Shown in pieces: positions 14,546 to 21,793 of a stretch of 21,840 bases of DNA. The DNA lies in assembly GCA_002376235.1 (NCBI GenBank), contig DFNX01000015.1:1-21840 (forward strand), given 5' to 3'. Numbering within the stretch: position 1 is the stretch's first letter; each line of letters opens with the position of its first letter. The DNA comes from Neorhizobium sp. UBA3556 (GTDB lineage Bacteria; Pseudomonadota; Alphaproteobacteria; Rhizobiales; Rhizobiaceae). Made by a program: the position numbers and the translations under genes. The notes under the pieces were generated by a model that saw only the letters and a list, made by a program, of their open reading frames with translations, was not told where the DNA came from and made no database searches.

Positions 14546-15661
14546 ATGGCAGTGCATTACGGCGTGATCGGCTGCGGCATGATGGGGCAGGAACATTTGC
14601 GCAATCTGGCGCTGCTGCCGGATGCGGAGGTGGTGGCGATTTTTGAGCCGGATGCGGGCATGAGAACGCTCGCCGCCGAGGTTGCTCCGAATGCCCGCAT
14701 GGTCGGGTCGGTCAAGGAACTTCTGGCCGTCGAGGCGGTGGATTGCCTGCTGATCGCCAGTCCCAACCATTTTCATCTCGGTCAACTGGAGGAAATCGCG
14801 GCGATCCGGCCGCTGCCGGTGCTGGTGGAAAAGCCGTTGTTCACCAGTGCCGACGACATGGCCCGTATCGAGACCTTGCGCAAAAACTACCCGGCATCGA
14901 TCTGGGTGGCGATGGAATACCGCTACATGCCGCCGGTGGCGCGGCTGATTGCGGAGGCTGAAGCCGCGACCGGCGGTATCCGTATGCTGACCATCCGCGA
15001 GCACCGTTTTCCCTTCCTGAAAAAGGTGGGCGACTGGAACCGTTTCAACGATAGGACCGGTGGCACGATGGTCGAAAAATGCTGCCATTTTTTCGATCTG
15101 ATGCGGCTCATCCTCAAATCCGATCCGGTGCGCATCATGGCGTCGGGCGGGCAGGCGGTGAACCATCGTGACGAGCGCTACGACGGCAGGCAGCCGGATA
15201 TCTGGGACCATGGCTACGCAATCGTCGATTTCGCGTCCGGTGCCCGCGCCATGCTGGAGCTTTGCATGTTTGCCGAAGGGGCGCGCTATCAGGAGGAAAT
15301 TTCGGCAATAGGCCCAAACGGCAAGATAGAATGCAAGGTGCCGGGGCCGGGGCGTTTCTGGCCGGATCACCTTGGAGCGCCGCCGGTGGCCAAGGTGATC
15401 GTGTCGCCGCGCGAACCGCAAGGGCCGCGTGCGATCGACATTCCCGTCGATTCGGCACTTCTGGACCTCGGTGACCATAACGGATCGACCTATTACCAGC
15501 ATCAGCGTTTTCTGCGGGCGGTAAGAGGGGAAGGTCCCGTAGAGGTGACGATGGACGATGGACAATGGGCCGTGGCGATGGGATTAGCGGCACAAAAAGC
15601 CGCTATGACTGGTCAGGTCGTAGAGTGTTTCACTGGAGCACAGATTAAAGAAAAACCATAA
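14546..15661 (+). CDS. Gfo/Idh/MocA-family NAD(P)-dependent sugar oxidoreductase
   Basis: The 371-residue protein has a normal length for the family. An N-terminal Rossmann fold carries GVIGCGMMGQEH (6-17, GxGxxG at 9-14). The conserved EKP is at 95-97 (VLVEKPLF). The catalytic segment reads GGTMVEKCCHFFDLMRLI, with His181 and Asp184 in the usual HxxD spacing. Members oxidise or reduce sugars and inositols. The start at 14546 follows GGAGGGAAG, 13 bases after the GntR gene, so the two are probably one transcript divergent from the monooxygenase pair. In the known Smo pathway the aldehyde made by the monooxygenase is reduced by SmoB, an aldo-keto reductase. This enzyme could fill that role or prepare the substrate; this is inference. 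The gene ends 70 bases before the IS6 copy. Confidence 0.9.
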   Translation: MAVHYGVIGCGMMGQEHLRNLALLPDAEVVAIFEPDAGMRTLAAEVAPNARMVGSVKELLAVEAVDCLLIASPNHFHLGQLEEIAAIRPLPVLVEKPLFTSADDMARIETLRKNYPASIWVAMEYRYMPPVARLIAEAEAATGGIRMLTIREHRFPFLKKVGDWNRFNDRTGGTMVEKCCHFFDLMRLILKSDPVRIMASGGQAVNHRDERYDGRQPDIWDHGYAIVDFASGARAMLELCMFAEGARYQEEISAIGPNGKIECKVPGPGRFWPDHLGAPPVAKVIVSPREPQGPRAIDIPVDSALLDLGDHNGSTYYQHQRFLRAVRGEGPVEVTMDDGQWAVAMGLAAQKAAMTGQVVECFTGAQIKEKP

Positions 15662-15731
15662 CCCACGCGGTCGAGAGACAAAAATTGCCCAATAGCCTGA
15701 GCAAGAGGAGCGCTGTTTCATTGCTTACATT

Positions 15732-16421
15732 TCAACCCGCCCATATGCTCAAGGCAGTGGCGCGCAGTTCACGGTAGTGACCGGCGGAAATGTCGTGGCG
15801 AGGGATGTGGAAGAGGTTGGCAATTGGATCGTGAATGGAGACGAAGCGCTGCAATTGTCGCCGTGACTTGAAGCGCTTCATGATCCGCTCTCGCCGTCGG
15901 ACTGGCTGGTGGGAATTCTCCGCCCGATTGTTCAAGCCTTTGTGGGAGCGATGCTCGACACCGGGGATGATCTCTCGTTTTGCTGCATCATAGGATCGAA
16001 GCTTGTCGGTGATCGTCACCCGCGGCGCACGGCCTTGGCCCTTCAACAGCTTGCGCATCAGGCGTTTGGCTGCTTTGGCATTGCGGCGGCTTTGCACGAG
16101 AACCTCCAGCACAAAGCCACCCTGATCCACGGCGCGCCACAGCCAATGCTTCTCGCCTCGGATCGAAATGACGGCTTCATCGAGACGCCACTTGTCACCG
16201 AGCCGGCCAGATGACCGGCGGCGAATGTCGCTGGCAAAAGTCCGGCCAAATTTCTCCGCCCACCGTCGGACTGTCTGATGCAAAGCGATGATTCCTCGTG
16301 CCGCCAGCATGTCCTCGACCATTCGAAGGCTCAATGGAAAACGGAAATAGAGCCACACGGCATGGGCGATGATTTCGGCGGGAAAACGATGGCGTCGGTA
16401 AAGAGGATCTCGGTCAGTCAT
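15732..16421 (-). CDS. IS6-family transposase
   Basis: Starting at MTDRDPLYRRHRF (ATG at 16421-16419) gives 229 residues, close to the 230-240 of the family. The DDE triad is intact: Asp81 (KWRLDEAVISI), Asp139 (TITDKLRSY) and Glu169 (NNRAENSHQPVRRRER). A longer frame opening at 16508 would read across the IS terminus into flanking DNA and is not the native start. The protein stops at LSIWAG, a few residues shorter than relatives I recall, and no inverted repeat follows, so the last residues may have been lost. IS6 transposases act replicatively and form cointegrates, arranging cargo between directly repeated copies. Confidence 0.92.
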   Translation of the reverse strand: MTDRDPLYRRHRFPAEIIAHAVWLYFRFPLSLRMVEDMLAARGIIALHQTVRRWAEKFGRTFASDIRRRSSGRLGDKWRLDEAVISIRGEKHWLWRAVDQGGFVLEVLVQSRRNAKAAKRLMRKLLKGQGRAPRVTITDKLRSYDAAKREIIPGVEHRSHKGLNNRAENSHQPVRRRERIMKRFKSRRQLQRFVSIHDPIANLFHIPRHDISAGHYRELRATALSIWAG

Positions 16422-16471
16422 AAGCCGAGCATCCCACATCAAAGTCCATGGCTCGTTAAGTTGACGATGCC
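15732..16471 (-). mobile_element. IS6-family insertion sequence, second copy (left boundary not resolved)
   Basis: The right terminus is fixed at 16471 by comparison with the copy at 1-177: identity stops at GATGCC in both and the flanks differ at once (CGGCGAGG here, TTAGCGAC there). The opposite terminus should show GGCATCGTCAAC on the plus strand near 15700, but no such sequence is present between 15650 and 15735, so that end is either divergent or deleted. No 8-base target duplication could be paired. Same orientation as the first copy. Confidence 0.8.
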
Positions 16472-16508
16472 CGGCGAGGGCGTGGGCCTTCTTCGTTGCG
16501 AGTAGCAT
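16472..16508 (-). pseudogene. Possible 5' stub of a gene coupled to the histidine kinase, cut by IS6
   Basis: The kinase stop codon overlaps an ATG in a TGATG arrangement, with GAGGTGAG about nine bases upstream as a plausible ribosome site. The frame reads MLLATKKAHALA for 12 codons before the IS6 terminus at 16471. This could be the start of a third gene of the two-component operon destroyed by the insertion, or chance. The stub is too short for family recognition. Confidence 0.3.
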
Positions 16509-17824
16509 CAGCGAAAGCTCACCTCGGCTGCGAGCCCGCCTCCCTGCCGATTATAAAGCCGCACGGACCCACCGATGGTCACTGCGAGTTGCTGGGCTAT
16601 CGCAAGCCCAAGTCCAGTTCCGCCGGTGTCGCGGTTTCGCGAAGTCTCGATCCTGAAGAATGGTTGCATGGCACTATCCAGCATATCGGGAGGTATTCCC
16701 GGTCCGCGATCCAGCACGGTCACGATGACATTGCCTTCATCGCCTCGTCTGACAGAGATTTCGGCGCTGCCGGCAAATTTGATGGCGTTGTCTATGAAAT
16801 TCGTCAGAATCCTGCGAAGCGCATGCGGTTTCGTATTAGCTATACCCTGCACGACACCGAGCACCGAGACGGCCTTACCGGTGTCTTGATAGTCATAGGC
16901 GATGCTGTCGATGAAGGAGGCCAGGTCGATGCGGGACGTCTTTTCTCCGTTGCCATGTGAACTACGCGCGTAAGCGACACCATCCTGCACGAGCCGTTCT
17001 ATCTCGCGCAGGTCGCTGACGAGTTTTTCCTTCTCCGGAGTATCATCAGCCATATCGGCGCGCAGCCGCATACGCGTGATCGGTGTCTGCAGATCATGCG
17101 AGATCGCTGCAAGGATCTGTATCCGCTCCTCCAGATAATGCGCAATCCGGTTGCGCATGGCGTTGAAGGCACGGGCAGCATGGGCGACTTCGGTTGGTCC
17201 ACCCTCGCTCATCGGTGCTCCCTGCTTACTCGGATCGAGTGCCTCTGCAGCTGCTGACAAAACGCTTAAAGGGCGGATTGCCTGCCGTACCGCAAACCAG
17301 GTACACAGAAGCAGAAGCGCCATTTGCGCCGCAAAGACATAGGGCAACCACTCGGCAAGCGGCATCACACCACGAGGTGTAACGTCGATTGTTAGCGGCG
17401 CGCCATCAGACAGTGTTAGATGAGCTTGAAGTCTTTTGCCGTCTCCCGGAATGGATTGAACCTTGAGAGGGAACTTGTGACCGGCGGCCTCTTCGATCCG
17501 TTCTGCAATTTCCGCTCCCCGGCCGGACATGTCGGACACGCCCGGAAGGCCTGGACCAAGAACAAGCCGGTAGTTACCGCGGCTCAGGCGATCGACCCAG
17601 TTGGATCTCTCTTCGGCGGGTAAGCGATCAATGACAGCGATCGAGGTCGCCAGATCGCTTTCCAGGGTGCCAAGCATCACGGCCTTGGCCGACATGTAGC
17701 GTTCTGCAAACAAAATGCTGAATGACAGGCCATAGGCAACGGCAAGGCCAGCAAACAGGATCAGGAAAAGTCGAGATCGCAGCGAACGCGGCCACCCGAC
17801 GATTTGGCGATGCCCCTTGCTCAT
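16508..17824 (-). CDS. Two-component sensor histidine kinase (EnvZ/HprS-like architecture)
   Basis: The product is 438 residues. Two membrane spans (about 18-41 and 159-181) enclose a roughly 115-residue periplasmic sensor region. A HAMP-type linker follows (182-235), then the dimerisation/phosphoacceptor helix with His243 (AAISHDLQTPITRMRLR). The ATPase domain has N-box NFIDNAIKFA (342-351), G1 DRGPGIP (372-378) and G2 GGTGLGLAIA (401-410). All catalytic features are intact. The start overlaps the response regulator stop (ATGA), so the pair is co-translated. Nearby Tat-exported hydrolase and DipZ genes suggest an envelope stimulus, possibly redox stress; that is inference. An IS6 copy lies 37 bases beyond the stop codon. 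Confidence 0.94.
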   Translation of the reverse strand: MSKGHRQIVGWPRSLRSRLFLILFAGLAVAYGLSFSILFAERYMSAKAVMLGTLESDLATSIAVIDRLPAEERSNWVDRLSRGNYRLVLGPGLPGVSDMSGRGAEIAERIEEAAGHKFPLKVQSIPGDGKRLQAHLTLSDGAPLTIDVTPRGVMPLAEWLPYVFAAQMALLLLCTWFAVRQAIRPLSVLSAAAEALDPSKQGAPMSEGGPTEVAHAARAFNAMRNRIAHYLEERIQILAAISHDLQTPITRMRLRADMADDTPEKEKLVSDLREIERLVQDGVAYARSSHGNGEKTSRIDLASFIDSIAYDYQDTGKAVSVLGVVQGIANTKPHALRRILTNFIDNAIKFAGSAEISVRRGDEGNVIVTVLDRGPGIPPDMLDSAMQPFFRIETSRNRDTGGTGLGLAIAQQLAVTIGGSVRLYNRQGGGLAAEVSFR

Positions 17825-18561
17825 GCCCTCGGCTCCGTTATCTCGACGGGAACCGCGAAGACATAACCTTCGGCGCGCACCGTCTTGATATAGGTCGGTT
17901 CGCGGGCGTCGTCGCCCAGCCTTTGGCGTACGCGGCTCACCAGAAGATCGATCGATCTGTCAAAGATCTCGGCATCGCGCCCCTGAGTGAGGTTGAGCAA
18001 CTGGTCGCGATTCAGAACGCGCTGAGGGTGATCTATGAAGACACGTAACAGACGGTATTCGGCACCGCTAAGCGCAATCTCGGTCCCTTCATTGTCGATG
18101 AGGTGGCGACCGATCGTATCGAGACGCCAGTCGCCAAATCTCAAAAGTTGACCGGCCTCACTGATTTGAAGGTTTGGCGGGAGCATCCGGGTTCGGCGCA
18201 ACACCGCCTTTATCCGGGCAAGAAGCTCGCGCGCCGCAAATGGTTTCGACAGATAGTCGTCGGCGCCCATTTCAAGTCCGATGATGCGGTCCATTTCGTC
18301 GTCACGAGCAGTGAGCATGAGAACCGGGGTGGCTTTATGCTTGCTGGCCCGTAATTCGCGGCACAGGACCAGGCCGTCATCGCCCGGCATCATCACATCG
18401 AGCACGATCAGATCGACCGTATTACCCTCCAGGAATGTTCTCATCTGTCGGCCGTCGGCCGCCACCGATGCCCGCAGGCCGTTCTTTTTAAGGTAGCTTG
18501 AGACGAGTTCCCGGATTTCTCTGTCGTCATCGACGACAAGAATATGATCGATGTGTTCCAT
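17821..18561 (-). CDS. OmpR/PhoB-family response regulator
   Basis: The product is 246 residues. The receiver domain has the acidic pocket DDD (11-13), phosphoacceptor Asp55 (LIVLDVMMPGDDG), Thr84 and Lys106 (YLSKPFAARELLARI). A C-terminal winged helix spans about 145-240 (ALSGAEYRLLRVFIDHPQRVLNRDQLL, RSIDLLVSRVRQRLGD, IKTVRAEGYVF). It is encoded just upstream of, and overlaps, the sensor kinase, so the two form a cognate pair. Direct GATAC repeats in the nearby hydrolase/dipZ promoter region are candidate target sites. The region before its start has only a weak ribosome site. Confidence 0.95.
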   Translation of the reverse strand: MEHIDHILVVDDDREIRELVSSYLKKNGLRASVAADGRQMRTFLEGNTVDLIVLDVMMPGDDGLVLCRELRASKHKATPVLMLTARDDEMDRIIGLEMGADDYLSKPFAARELLARIKAVLRRTRMLPPNLQISEAGQLLRFGDWRLDTIGRHLIDNEGTEIALSGAEYRLLRVFIDHPQRVLNRDQLLNLTQGRDAEIFDRSIDLLVSRVRQRLGDDAREPTYIKTVRAEGYVFAVPVEITEPRA

Positions 18562-18594
18562 TGCACGCTTTCAATTTCCCCACGTCAAGAAAGA

Positions 18595-18648
18595 GCCCGC
18601 GACAGCGAAACTTACCGGGCCGATCCAGTAAGATAGCTGTTCGCGGGC
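18595..18648 (-). terminator. Nested double hairpin, probable terminator of the alpha/beta hydrolase gene
   Basis: The outer stem is GCCCGCGACAGC paired with GCTG-T-TCGCGGGC (12 pairs, one bulged T). It encloses an inner stem CTTACCGG / CCAGTAAG (one mismatch) with loop GCCGAT. Read on the minus strand it begins 11 bases after the hydrolase stop and is followed by the T-rich CTCTTTCTTG. This fits intrinsic termination before the response regulator gene. Confidence 0.6.
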
Positions 18649-18658
18649 CTCGGCAAGC

Positions 18659-19705
18659 TTAAAGCTTGGCTACGTCCAGAACGGCCTTGGCAAAAGCTTC
18701 AGGTGCTTCCTGCGGCAGATTGTGGCCGATGCCACCGGTGACATCGCGATGTTCGTATTTGCCGGAAAATTTCGACGCATAGGCGGACGGAGCGGGATGA
18801 GGCGCGCCATTGGCATCTCCCTCCATGGTGATTGTTGGTATGGTGATCACCGGAAGTTTCGCAAGCTGACCCTCCAAAACATCATATTTTGCTTCGCCCT
18901 CTGCCAGAGCAAGCCGCCAGCGGTAGTTGTGGATAGTGATGGCCACATGGTCTGGATTGTCGAAAGCAGACGCGGAGCGATTGAAGGTCTCATCGCTGAA
19001 CTTCCAGGTCGGCGATGCCGTTTCCCAGATTAGGCGGACAAAGTCGAGGGTGTTGGCGGCGTAACCCGCACGGCCGCGTTCCGTCGCGAAGTAGAACTGG
19101 TACCACCAGGAAAGCTCTGCCTTTGGAGGCAGAGGCTTCTTGTTAATCTCCTGGCTGCCGATGAGGTATCCACTCACGGAAACCAAAGCCTTGCAACGTT
19201 CGGGCCAGAGAGCGGCCATGATGTCGGCGGTGCGCGCGCCCCAGTCGTAGCCAGCTACGACGGCTTGTTTGATCTGCAGCGCATCCAGAAAAGCGATCAT
19301 GTCCGAGGCGAGTGCTGCCTGTTGCCCGTTGCGCGGCGTGTCATTGGAGAGAAAGCGGGTCGTGCCATAGCCGCGCAGATAGGGGATGAGCACCCGATAT
19401 CCTGCCGAGGCGAGAATGGGCGCCACATCGACATAGCTGTAGATATCATAAGGCCAACCATGCAGGAGCAGGATAGCTGGACCGTCAGGGGGGCCGGCTT
19501 CGGCGTAGCCAACGTTGAGAACGCCAGCGTCAATCTGCTTCAATGAGCCGAAGGACGTGTGCGCGCCCGTCATGGATGATGCTGAAGTCGCTGTGGCGGG
19601 CGTCTTGGCATTGGCCAATTCGGTGGCACCGAGTTCGACGGCTGCAACAGTCATGGCTGCAATGCCAAAGAAACGGCGACGCTGAAGATCAATCTGACTG
19701 CTCAT
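18659..19705 (-). CDS. Tat-exported alpha/beta hydrolase, epoxide-hydrolase-like
   Basis: The start at 19705 (MSSQIDLQRRRFFG) has GGAGAG upstream; an ATG at 19741 lacks such a site. The 348-residue product has a twin-arginine signal (RRRFF, residues 9-13, then a hydrophobic stretch to about 33). The mature part is an alpha/beta hydrolase with oxyanion motif HGWP (82-85), nucleophile elbow GYDWG with Asp154, and base His328 (GIGHNLPQ). An Asp nucleophile with HGWP is the pattern of epoxide hydrolases and haloalkane dehalogenases rather than Ser esterases. The role is a periplasmic hydrolase, substrate unknown. It is divergent from dipZ and upstream of a two-component pair on the same strand, but probably separated from it by a terminator. 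Confidence 0.88.
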   Translation of the reverse strand: MSSQIDLQRRRFFGIAAMTVAAVELGATELANAKTPATATSASSMTGAHTSFGSLKQIDAGVLNVGYAEAGPPDGPAILLLHGWPYDIYSYVDVAPILASAGYRVLIPYLRGYGTTRFLSNDTPRNGQQAALASDMIAFLDALQIKQAVVAGYDWGARTADIMAALWPERCKALVSVSGYLIGSQEINKKPLPPKAELSWWYQFYFATERGRAGYAANTLDFVRLIWETASPTWKFSDETFNRSASAFDNPDHVAITIHNYRWRLALAEGEAKYDVLEGQLAKLPVITIPTITMEGDANGAPHPAPSAYASKFSGKYEHRDVTGGIGHNLPQEAPEAFAKAVLDVAKL

Positions 19706-20020
19706 GGGGTTCTCTCCGATCCGGGTTGATATGATCGGCAAAAAGCCTGGCGCATGTATCTTCGATGTGTCTTGAGCAAACCCATTGTGAATGCTTCTGT
19801 AACAGTCACCTCCTCAGATACGCTTTGATACAATTTTCTCGACTCATGAGAGTAGGCGCTACCTGCTTGACCCGCATTTCGTCCAAGCGCCCCTTCTACA
19901 TTCGAATACAAATGCAGCCGAGACCGGACACACCCGAGATACGCGAGATCCGCACACTGGCAACATTGCTGGTCGCGCCATCGCCGCCCAGAGCCCGATA
20001 ATCTTCTTTCAAAGGAAAAG
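19706..20020. promoter_or_regulatory. Divergent promoter region with GATAC direct repeats
   Basis: This 315-base region separates the hydrolase and dipZ genes and holds no credible gene. GATAC occurs at 19817-19821 and 19827-19831, ten bases apart. In the opposite orientation, GTATC (19756-19760) and GTGTC (19767-19771) lie eleven bases apart. Helical-turn-spaced direct repeats are the usual form of OmpR-family sites, so the adjacent response regulator is a candidate binder of both. Confidence 0.45.
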
Positions 20021-21793
20021 ATGATGACGCTCTTGTTCATTGCCTATCTTGGAGGGGCGCTGACCATCCTCAGCCCCTGTATCCTGCCTATCCTTCCCTT
20101 TGTCTTTGCGCGTGCGGGACAATCATTCGTCCGCAGCACACTACCTATGCTCGCAGGCATGGCGGCCACATTTGCCGCCATTGCTACGCTGGCCGCGGTT
20201 GGGGGCAGCTGGGCAATCAACGCGAATGAATATGGACGGCTTGCCGCCCTAGCCTTGTTGGCCGTCTTCGGCGTAAGCCTTATCTCACCCCGTGCAGCGA
20301 GCATCGCCACCCGGCCGGTCGTTGAGCTGGGTAACCGTCTGGCCAATGCCACCGGGAGGCCCGGGGCTATTCCGACTATCGCAGGCTCCCTGATCCTGGG
20401 GATTGCCACCGGTCTTTTGTGGGCGCCCTGTGCGGGGCCAATCCTTGGTTTGGTGCTCACGGGTGCAGCACTAAAGGGGGCTAATCTCGAAACAAGCTTG
20501 TTGCTTGCCGCCTATGCCGGCGGCGCAGCCACCTCGCTTGCAATAGCCCTATTATTCGGAGGTAAGGTTTTTGCGGGCTTGAAGCGATCCCTCGGATTTA
20601 GTGAGCGCGTCCGCCAGCTTGTCGGTGCAGCTGTTCTTGCGGGTGTTACAGTTATCGCACTTGGACTGGACACCGGCGCTCTTGCGCGGCTGTCTTACTC
20701 CAGTACTGCATCATTCGAGCAAGCCGTTCTTGATCGCTTCCACGCGAAACAAGGTGTTGAACTCGCAACTGAAGTCGCGGACAATTCGAATGCTCTTCCG
20801 CCGAGTGCCGCCCCGTTCACATCAGGACTGCCCGTGGAAGGTCGCGCACCATCCCTGAATGGGGCCGTTGAGTGGCTGAACTCGACGCCGCTCACTACCG
20901 AGCAATTGCGCGGCAAGGTCGTTCTCGTCGACTTCTGGACCTATTCCTGCATCAACTGCATTCGAACCATTCCTTACGTCCGTGCCTGGGCGGAAAAATA
21001 TAAGGATCGGGGACTTGTGGTAATAGGCGTCCACGCGCCTGAATTTGCCTTCGAGAAAAAGGTCGACAACGTCAAGCAGGCCATTGGTGACTTCAAGATT
21101 GAATACCCGGTCGCCGTCGACAACGATTACAGGATCTGGCGCGCGTTCGATAACAGCTACTGGCCGGCGCATTATCTTATCGATGTAAACGGGCAGATCC
21201 GCTACCACCACTTCGGTGAGGGTAACTATCGACAGACCGAACAAGCTATTCAGGATCTGCTTCGAGAGGCTGGCAGTGCCGCAGCTGAGAGCGCACCGGT
21301 CACGCCAGAGGCAAAAGGTGCGGAGGCGGGTCCGGACCTGAAGCATATCCGCTCCGGTGAGACCTATATCGGCTACCGACAAGCCACCGGCTTTGCGTCG
21401 AATGAGAGCCTGCGTGCAGACCTGTCCCGTGATTATTCCGTCACGACCCCAGAGCTGAATAAGTGGGGGCTTTCCGGCATCTGGACCATCGGCGCTGAAG
21501 CCGCGGCACTCGACCGGGCCGATGGCGGGATCACCTACAAGTTCAACGCCCGCGACCTGCATCTGGTGCTTGGGCCGGCTGCCGAAGGTAAGCCCGTTCG
21601 GTTCCAGGTAACGATCGATGGTTACCCGCCCGGTGAGGATCATGGCGCCGATACCGACGCCGATGGCAACGGTATCATCACGTCCACACGTCTTTATCAG
21701 CTCGACCGCCAGTCCGGTGCGATCGAAGCCAAGACCTTTGCCATCCGCTTCTTCGACCCTGGCGTACAGGCTTACGCATTCACATTCGGCTGA
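20021..21793 (+). CDS. dipZ: DipZ-type fusion: CcdA-like membrane domain plus thioredoxin-like domain
   Basis: The product is 590 residues. An N-terminal multi-span CcdA/DsbD-like domain (about 1-220) has its redox cysteines in SPCILP (Cys20) and WAPCAGP (Cys137). A periplasmic TlpA/AhpC-TSA-like thioredoxin domain (about 270-420) carries CINC (Cys310, Cys313) in VDFWTYSCINCIRTIP. A C-terminal beta-rich domain (about 445-590; LHLVLGPAAEGKPVRFQVTIDG) is characteristic of DipZ proteins. It should pass electrons from cytoplasmic thioredoxin across the membrane to periplasmic disulfides or peroxides. The start at 20021 follows AAAGGAAAAG; the next codon is also ATG. It is divergent from the Tat hydrolase. 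Partners such as methionine sulfoxide reductases could follow beyond the window edge. Confidence 0.92.
   Translation: MMTLLFIAYLGGALTILSPCILPILPFVFARAGQSFVRSTLPMLAGMAATFAAIATLAAVGGSWAINANEYGRLAALALLAVFGVSLISPRAASIATRPVVELGNRLANATGRPGAIPTIAGSLILGIATGLLWAPCAGPILGLVLTGAALKGANLETSLLLAAYAGGAATSLAIALLFGGKVFAGLKRSLGFSERVRQLVGAAVLAGVTVIALGLDTGALARLSYSSTASFEQAVLDRFHAKQGVELATEVADNSNALPPSAAPFTSGLPVEGRAPSLNGAVEWLNSTPLTTEQLRGKVVLVDFWTYSCINCIRTIPYVRAWAEKYKDRGLVVIGVHAPEFAFEKKVDNVKQAIGDFKIEYPVAVDNDYRIWRAFDNSYWPAHYLIDVNGQIRYHHFGEGNYRQTEQAIQDLLREAGSAAAESAPVTPEAKGAEAGPDLKHIRSGETYIGYRQATGFASNESLRADLSRDYSVTTPELNKWGLSGIWTIGAEAAALDRADGGITYKFNARDLHLVLGPAAEGKPVRFQVTIDGYPPGEDHGADTDADGNGIITSTRLYQLDRQSGAIEAKTFAIRFFDPGVQAYAFTFG

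Larger units (their letters stand above)
1..16471. mobile_element. Putative IS6-flanked pseudo-compound transposon / translocatable unit
   Basis: Two IS6 copies in the same orientation, about 98 percent identical over the shared 177 bases, bracket about 15.5 kb. The bracketed DNA carries the GntR/ABC remnant, the uronate-oligosaccharide operon and the monooxygenase module. Directly repeated IS6 copies are the known arrangement for translocatable units. The cargo has no transfer or integrase genes. The left copy extends outside the window and the right copy lacks a clear second end, so mobility of the whole is inference. Confidence 0.45.

Noticed and set aside
14444..15565. 373-codon minus-strand frame opposite the Gfo/Idh/MocA gene
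   Set aside because: Antisense to a well-supported dehydrogenase; no motifs.
12045..15661. Calling the module a bona fide sulfoquinovose (smo) cluster
   Set aside because: No SmoB-type aldo-keto reductase or GH31 sulfoquinovosidase is present, and the adjacent importer sits in a GH105/kduI operon, so the substrate cannot be claimed.
16422..16508. N-terminal extension of the transposase frame to 16508
   Set aside because: It crosses the IS terminus at 16471, and the first copy shows that the native start is the ATG at the MTDRDP position.
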